Shown here: in pieces, positions 60,394 through 64,000 of the stretch | Numbering within the stretch: position 1 is the stretch's first letter | Layout of the letters: each line of letters starts with the position of its first letter | DNA from: Actinomadura sp. J1-007 | GTDB lineage: Bacteria; Actinomycetota; Actinomycetes; Streptosporangiales; Streptosporangiaceae | Length of the DNA stretch: 64,000 nucleotides | Assembly (NCBI RefSeq): GCF_009793335.1 | Contig: NZ_WING01000002.1 | Coordinates: forward strand, 1,240,001-1,304,000 | Reading direction: 5' to 3' | Translations under genes and position numbers: made by a program | The notes under the pieces: generated by a model | Told to the model about the DNA's origin: nothing | What the model saw: only the letters and a program-made list of their open reading frames with translations | Database searches by the model: none

Positions 60394-61044
60394 TCAGAAC
60401 CCCATCGCCGTCAGCATGGAGAACCAGCCCGGCCCGCCGAACAGCCACAGCTCGGAGTAGCCGGCGGTGCGGTCGTAGCGGCCGGTGAGGGTGACCGGCC
60501 ACAGCAGCGCCTCGTCCTCCTCGCTCTGGTACGCCTGGTCGCCGACCTCCTCGACCTCGGCGCGCGGCAGGAATCGGGCGACGTAGATCTCGCCGGCCTC
60601 GTTCTCGTCCACCCCGATCGCCAGGCACCGGTACTTTTTCGGCTTGGGCCGTTCGGGCTTGGCGATCTGCACCTCGCCGGTGGTCGGGTCCGGGACGATC
60701 CCGGCGACGTCGGCGCCGGTGTGCAGCCCGATGGTGACGAGCTTGGTCTCCTGGCAGCCGATCTCCAGCTGGGTGGTGTCGCTGGTGATGTCCGAGCGGG
60801 TCGGGGTGACGCGGCCCGCCGAGGTGATGTCGGACTTCTCGATCTCGCGGGAGAACTGCGCCCCGTCGGAGTTGATCAGGCCGACGTCCTCGTACCCGGC
60901 GGGCAGGGCCTTGAGCAGCTTGTCGGCGTCGGTGAGGGTGGTGATCGCGTCCGCGGTGATCGGCGCGACGAAAACGCTCATGTCGACGGTCTTGCGGATC
61001 AGGTCCTCTTGCTTCTTGGACAGCGTGAGGAAGTTGCTTCCCAT
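60394..61044 (-). CDS. Major tail tube protein
   Basis: A 216-residue protein. The start GSNFLTLSKKQEDLIRKTVDMSVFVAP, the central strands (TTQLEIGCQETKLVTIGLHTGADV) and the end TLTGRYDRTAGYSELWLFGGPGWFSML match actinophage tail tube proteins. Position between the neck genes and the chaperones supports this. ATG at 61044 follows AGGGGACCTC. Confidence 0.75.
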   Translation of the reverse strand: MGSNFLTLSKKQEDLIRKTVDMSVFVAPITADAITTLTDADKLLKALPAGYEDVGLINSDGAQFSREIEKSDITSAGRVTPTRSDITSDTTQLEIGCQETKLVTIGLHTGADVAGIVPDPTTGEVQIAKPERPKPKKYRCLAIGVDENEAGEIYVARFLPRAEVEEVGDQAYQSEEDEALLWPVTLTGRYDRTAGYSELWLFGGPGWFSMLTAMGF

Positions 61045-61120
61045 GAGGTCCCCTTCCTGGGCGGGACTCGCGTGATGGAAACCCCGCGGGCGGGGCGGTG
61101 GCGGGTGGGCACGCCGCAAC

Positions 61121-61134
61121 GCCCGGGCCCGGGC
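61121..61134. repeat. Palindrome in the gap before the major tail protein gene
   Basis: GCCCGGGCCCGGGC is a perfect 14-base palindrome in the 117-bp space between the 61162 and 60394 genes; a second short stem (CCCCG-CGGG-CGGGG) is at 61082-61094. The pair may form an RNA processing or attenuation element, or part of a late promoter region. Confidence 0.35.
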
Positions 61135-61161
61135 AGGGGCGCGGGTGATGCGGACTGGGGG

Positions 61162-61557
61162 TCAGGTGCGGCGGCGTAGCCGCAGCCGGTAGATCGCGGT
61201 GCGCATCCGCACCTGCGGGTTGGGGTGCGGGACGGCGTGCGGGGCCACCTCCGTGGTGGCGCGGTCCATGATCCCGGCGCTGGTGCGGGCGCGGCGGCGG
61301 CCGAACCGCTGCCGCGTCTGCTCGGCCAGCGTGCGCGCCTCGGCCGAGGTGGCGGCGTAGGTGTCCACCACGATCCGCGCGGTGTCGGTCAGCTGGTCGT
61401 CGCTGCCGCCGATCCGCAGCACGCGCTGCAGCGGCAGCCGGTCCTGCAGATCCTCGGGCGTCACGATGACCACCTGTTCGGTGGTCAGGTCGTCCAGCAG
61501 CGCGGCGGCGACGTCCTCGGCGTCGGGGTAGGGCGGCCGCTCGACCGGGGTCGGCAC
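61162..61557 (-). CDS. Tail terminator/neck protein
   Basis: A 131-residue protein: VERPPYPDAEDVAAALLDDL, TEQVVIVTPEDLQDRLPLQRVLRIGGSDDQ, TARIVVDTYAATSAEARTLAEQT. This pattern is typical of the tail terminator gene upstream of the tail tube gene in actinophages. GTG start at 61557. The end is very basic (RTAIYRLRLRRRT). Confidence 0.7.
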   Translation of the reverse strand: MPTPVERPPYPDAEDVAAALLDDLTTEQVVIVTPEDLQDRLPLQRVLRIGGSDDQLTDTARIVVDTYAATSAEARTLAEQTRQRFGRRRARTSAGIMDRATTEVAPHAVPHPNPQVRMRTAIYRLRLRRRT

Positions 61558-61559
61558 CT

Positions 61560-61862
61560 TCAGCCCCGCTCGATGTCGTCCACGACCTGGCCCAGCACGT
61601 GGTGCCGGCGCTCCACGTCGCGGGCGTAGGCGGCGGTGTTGATCAGGCGGGCCTCGGCGCGGTCGCGGCTGGGCCCGCCGCGGCGCGTCACCTCGACGCG
61701 GAACGCGGCGGCGTAGTCGCCCGAGTCGCGCGGCGCGCGGGCCTGGGCCGCCGACGCGCCGGTCTCGGCGCGCCGCCGCATGAGCTCGGCCATCTGCGGG
61801 CCGGTCATGATCCGGCGCACGCCGGCGAAGTCGGGCACGTACCTGATCCGGGCAGTGGCCAT
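61560..61862 (-). CDS. HK97 gp10-like neck/tail component
   Basis: A 100-residue protein: FAGVRRIMTGPQMAELMRRR, RDSGDYAAAFRVEVTRRGGPSRDRAEARLINTAAYARDVE. The last part resembles the HK97 gp10 family, which sits at the head-tail junction. ATG at 61862 is 2 bases from the upstream gene. Confidence 0.72.
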   Translation of the reverse strand: MATARIRYVPDFAGVRRIMTGPQMAELMRRRAETGASAAQARAPRDSGDYAAAFRVEVTRRGGPSRDRAEARLINTAAYARDVERRHHVLGQVVDDIERG

Positions 61863-61864
61863 GC

Positions 61865-62197
61865 TCATCCCTTCACGCGCTGCAGGATCACCTCGCGATG
61901 ATGCGGTGGCCCGCCGGGCGGCTCCCAGCTGGCCGGGTCGCCCTGCACCTGGTACTCCTGGCCGCGCCACCGGACGCGGTCGCTGGCGCGGATGTCGGCG
62001 CCGGGCGGCGCGAACACCAGGAACCCGCTGGTGACGGTGAGCCGGTGGTCGTCGTCCTCGGTGCTGGGCGGCGCGCTGCCGCCGCCGCGCGGCTGGACGT
62101 AGCAGCCGCCGACCGGGGTTTCGGTGGGCGGCCCGGCGGGGTCGCCGCGGTAGTCGACGGGCTGGCGGATCACGGTCAGGGTGTCGGTGCCGAACAT
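61865..62197 (-). CDS. Head-tail joining/stopper protein
   Basis: A 110-residue beta-rich protein: MFGTDTLTVIRQPVDYRGD, GCYVQPRGG, LTVTSGFLVFAPPGADIRASDRVRWRGQEYQVQGDP. The RVRWRGQEYQVxGxP pattern is typical of head-closure proteins of the lambda gpFII or SPP1 gp16 type. It lies in the expected place between the connector and gp10-like genes. Confidence 0.75.
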   Translation of the reverse strand: MFGTDTLTVIRQPVDYRGDPAGPPTETPVGGCYVQPRGGGSAPPSTEDDDHRLTVTSGFLVFAPPGADIRASDRVRWRGQEYQVQGDPASWEPPGGPPHHREVILQRVKG

Positions 62198-62200
62198 CGC

Positions 62201-62647
62201 TCAGCACCACCGCCCGTACCGGTCGGCGCGGTAGTCCCGGCCGGCCCGGCTGTAGGGGGTCGGGCAGGCGGGGTAGGCGTCGTCGGTCAGCTCGACGGTG
62301 TAGGCGTCGCCGGCGCCGTCGCCGGTGTATCCGGCGAGCAGGTCCTCGACCTCGGCGTCGGTGACGTACAGCCCGCCGTCCTGGTCGAAGCTCGCACCGT
62401 ACCCGCCCATCTGCACCGACCGGCGGCCGCCCGGGTTGGTGAGCCTGCGCTGCACCATCGTGACGGCGAGGCTGCGCGCGATCGCCGGGTCGGGGGAGTA
62501 CCCGGCCGGCAGCTTGCTGCGGATCAGGGCCGAGGCGTCCTCCAGCAGCACGGTGACCTGGTCGGCGGCGGCGCCGGACAGGTCCACCTGGTTGCGCACC
62601 GCGTAGTCGCTCGCGGTGGCGTACGGCTGGGGGGACGGCTCGGCCAC
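62201..62647 (-). CDS. Head-tail connector (gp6/gp15-like adaptor)
   Basis: A 148-residue helical protein: ATASDYAVRNQVDLSG, VTVLLEDASALIRSKLPAGY, AIARSLAVTMVQRRLTNPGG, and a tail DGGLYVTDAEVEDLLAGY. This is the actinophage version of the connector below the portal. GTG start at 62647, one base from the upstream stop. Confidence 0.78.
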   Translation of the reverse strand: MAEPSPQPYATASDYAVRNQVDLSGAAADQVTVLLEDASALIRSKLPAGYSPDPAIARSLAVTMVQRRLTNPGGRRSVQMGGYGASFDQDGGLYVTDAEVEDLLAGYTGDGAGDAYTVELTDDAYPACPTPYSRAGRDYRADRYGRWC

Positions 62648-62648
62648 C

Positions 62649-63055
62649 TCACGCCTCCGGGGTGACCGGAACGCCGGCGTCGCGCAGCGCGGCCACGATC
62701 GCGTCGCGCCTGGCGTCGTCGGGCACCGCGACGCCGTGCGCCGCGGCGTACGCCGCCCACGCCTCGCGGCTCGACCCGGCCCCGGTCATCGGCGGCACCG
62801 CCACCCCGCCCGGGCCCCCGCTGTCCCCGGGTCCCCGCTGTCGTCCGGGCCCTGGCCGCCGCGCGGGTCCTCGAGCGTGCCGCCGGCCGGGCTCGCGCCG
62901 GGGCCGTCGGCGCGCTCGGTGTCGGGCGGGGTGTCCCAGACGTCCGGGTTGGTGATCTTCTTGGTCGCCCAGGTCGGGACGGTGTCGCCGGGCCCGAACA
63001 CGTGCACCTGGCCGACGTCGTCGGCGACGTGCACGTGCGTGATGAGCTTGCGCAT
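62649..63055 (-). CDS. Capsid-adjacent small protein with C-terminal HeH/SAP-like motif (one-base gap)
   Basis: ATG at 63055 starts RKLITHVHVADDVGQVHVFGPGDTVPTWATKKI. A glycine/aspartate/proline linker follows, where the frame breaks. One more C in the plus-strand C4 run at 62825-62828 joins it to PPMTGAGSSREAWAAYAAAHG and DDARRDAIVAALRDAGVPV, a short helix-extension-helix-like motif. The repaired length is 135 residues. Proteins of this layout follow the capsid gene in many actinophages; the role is not settled. Confidence 0.65.
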
Positions 63056-63067
63056 GTCCGGCTCCTT

Positions 63068-64000
63068 TCAGGCGACGTCGGCGCAGAACGTCAGGTCGGG
63101 GTTGGCCAGCACCGGCAGCGCGATCCCGGCGGCCTTGGTCCACACCGCGACCGGGTCCTTGGTGGAGTACGACCCGGCGACGATGCCCGGCTCGTCTCCG
63201 GACACCGCGAAGTCCGGTTCGAGGGATTCGGCGGTGGTGCCCCACAGGGTCCGGCCGAGCTGGTCGCCGTCGACGCTGCCGGGGTCGGGCAGCAGCAGCA
63301 CCCGGTCGTCGGGGATCACCCGCGTCGCGGTCGCCCCGACCCGCACCTGCGCGTCGTACACCTCGATCGGCGGCAGCCCGAACGCGTCCAGCACCGCGGC
63401 GAGCGAGGTCTGGGTGACGATGTCGGGCTGCTGCGACCCGCCGGGGAACACCAGGTTGCGCATCTCGGCGTTGCGCATCAGCAGCGCCATGACCCGCCGG
63501 GAGGTCAGCATCACGCCCGGCTCGGACCCGTTGGTCGCCACGTAGGTGTCGCGCCAGGCCATCAGGTCGGTCAGCGGGACGGCGTTGGCCGCGGTCCACA
63601 GGATCGCCGGCGCGACGGTGTGGCCCGGGGCGCGCCCGAAGTCCACCGTGGCGATGACGCCGTTCTCGTTGATGACCAGCTTGCCCGAGTACAGGGCCTC
63701 GCCGCGGGCCAGTTCGACCCGCGCGGCGACCGAGCGGGTCATCCGCTCGGAGTCGTCCAGGATCGCGTCGCGGACCTGCTGGTCGGCGCGGCGCTGCCGG
63801 AGCCGGTCGTACTCCCCGAGCCGCACCTTGCGGGAGATCGGCGGCAGCTCGCCGGACACGCGCGTCAGCCCGGGCCGGGACCCGATCGGCGACTCGGCGT
63901 CGTAGGCGCGGAAGGACGCGGCCTCGGTCAGGCCCTCCCCGCCGCGGGTGAACCGGTAGTCCAGGTCGTCGATCGCCTCGCTGGGCAGGAACCGCGACAG
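63068..64000 (-). CDS. Major capsid protein, partial at the window edge
   Basis: At least 310 residues are present, with the 5' end beyond base 64000. The visible protein (SRFLPSEAIDDLDYRFTRG, GELPPISRKVRLGEYDRLR, GVMLTSRRVMALLMRNAEMRNLVFP, FGLPPIEVYDAQVRVGATATRVIPDDRVLLLP) matches major capsid proteins of the lambda gpE (PF03864) type in actinophages. The end TFCADVA closes at 63068. The scaffold, protease, portal and terminase genes should follow in the unseen region. Confidence 0.85.
   Translation of the reverse strand: MSRFLPSEAIDDLDYRFTRGGEGLTEAASFRAYDAESPIGSRPGLTRVSGELPPISRKVRLGEYDRLRQRRADQQVRDAILDDSERMTRSVAARVELARGEALYSGKLVINENGVIATVDFGRAPGHTVAPAILWTAANAVPLTDLMAWRDTYVATNGSEPGVMLTSRRVMALLMRNAEMRNLVFPGGSQQPDIVTQTSLAAVLDAFGLPPIEVYDAQVRVGATATRVIPDDRVLLLPDPGSVDGDQLGRTLWGTTAESLEPDFAVSGDEPGIVAGSYSTKDPVAVWTKAAGIALPVLANPDLTFCADVA

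Larger units (their letters stand above)
36085..64000. mobile_element. Integrated siphovirus-type prophage (left part, continues past the window)
   Basis: From the broken cyclase gene to the window end, host-type genes are replaced by short, tightly packed genes. A plus-strand early block lies next to the junction and a minus-strand late block (capsid to tail to lysis) follows in canonical siphophage order. Capsid, tail tube, chaperones, tape measure, distal tail and endolysin are recognised. Terminase, portal, protease and integrase should lie beyond base 64000. A ParA plus ribbon-helix-helix pair hints that the element or its ancestor could also exist as a plasmid. Confidence 0.85.

Noticed and set aside
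1..64000. CRISPR array, rRNA or tRNA genes
   Set aside because: No regularly spaced repeats and no tRNA or rRNA-like segments were seen in the few intergenic regions; weak tRNA signals cannot be fully excluded by eye.

Overview
The window is very GC-rich DNA with GTG and TTG starts next to ATG, short or overlapping gene junctions and actinobacterial gene families (LysX, SigG-like ECF factor, MmpS-like lipoprotein, RRQRL-like protein). It is most likely the chromosome of a filamentous actinomycete, perhaps a Streptosporangiales or Thermomonosporaceae member such as Actinomadura; that placement is inference. No rRNA, tRNA or CRISPR array was seen, and no stretch over about 300 bases lacks a gene.

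Left part (1-36105), host chromosome. Bases 3-9917 hold a one-direction catabolic cluster: a three-subunit molybdenum hydroxylase of the xanthine dehydrogenase family, an ACMSD-like amidohydrolase, an NCS2 nucleobase permease, a UbiX/UbiD pair (prenylated-FMN synthase and decarboxylase) and a PucR-type activator. The combination suggests uptake, hydroxylation and decarboxylation of an N-heteroaromatic acid. A second adenylate kinase, a universal stress protein, CorA and a SigG-like sigma factor follow. Bases 13978-19685 form a 4-hydroxybenzoate/protocatechuate cluster (pcaH, pcaG, pcaB, fused pcaL, IclR regulator, pobA) with a matching palindrome upstream of pcaH and of pobA. Next come an MMPL exporter, a PAP2 phosphatase, cyanophycin synthetase and cyanophycinase, a divergent lysX, an AarF/UbiB kinase, a siderophore-interacting reductase with an iron-box-like site, MerR and SnoaL-like genes, and a FUSC exporter with its MarR regulator.

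Right part (about 36085-64000), an integrated siphovirus-type prophage. It interrupts a cyclase-family gene after about 66 codons and runs past the window edge. Plus-strand early/maintenance genes sit next to the junction: unknown proteins, an MmpS-like lipoprotein, an RRQRL-like zinc protein, a ParA with an altered P-loop, a ribbon-helix-helix partner and repeats. A minus-strand HTH-TPR regulator plus phosphotransferase pair and small unknown genes follow. From 64000 back to 44918 the minus strand carries capsid, head-tail connector, tail tube, tail chaperones with a clear -1 frameshift signal, tape measure with CHAP domain, distal tail and baseplate genes, a PhoD-like phosphatase tail protein, a collagen-like membrane protein, an endolysin and an orphan DNA methyltransferase. 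Terminase, portal and integrase are not in the window.

Caution on sequence quality: at least seven genes, and probably nine, look intact only if one G or C is added to a short G/C run (pcaH, MMPL, cphA, aarF, the lipoprotein, the RHH gene, the 44407 gene, the 62649 gene, perhaps pucR). All errors have the same direction, so they look like homopolymer undercalls rather than true pseudogenes. Coordinates for these genes span the repaired reading.
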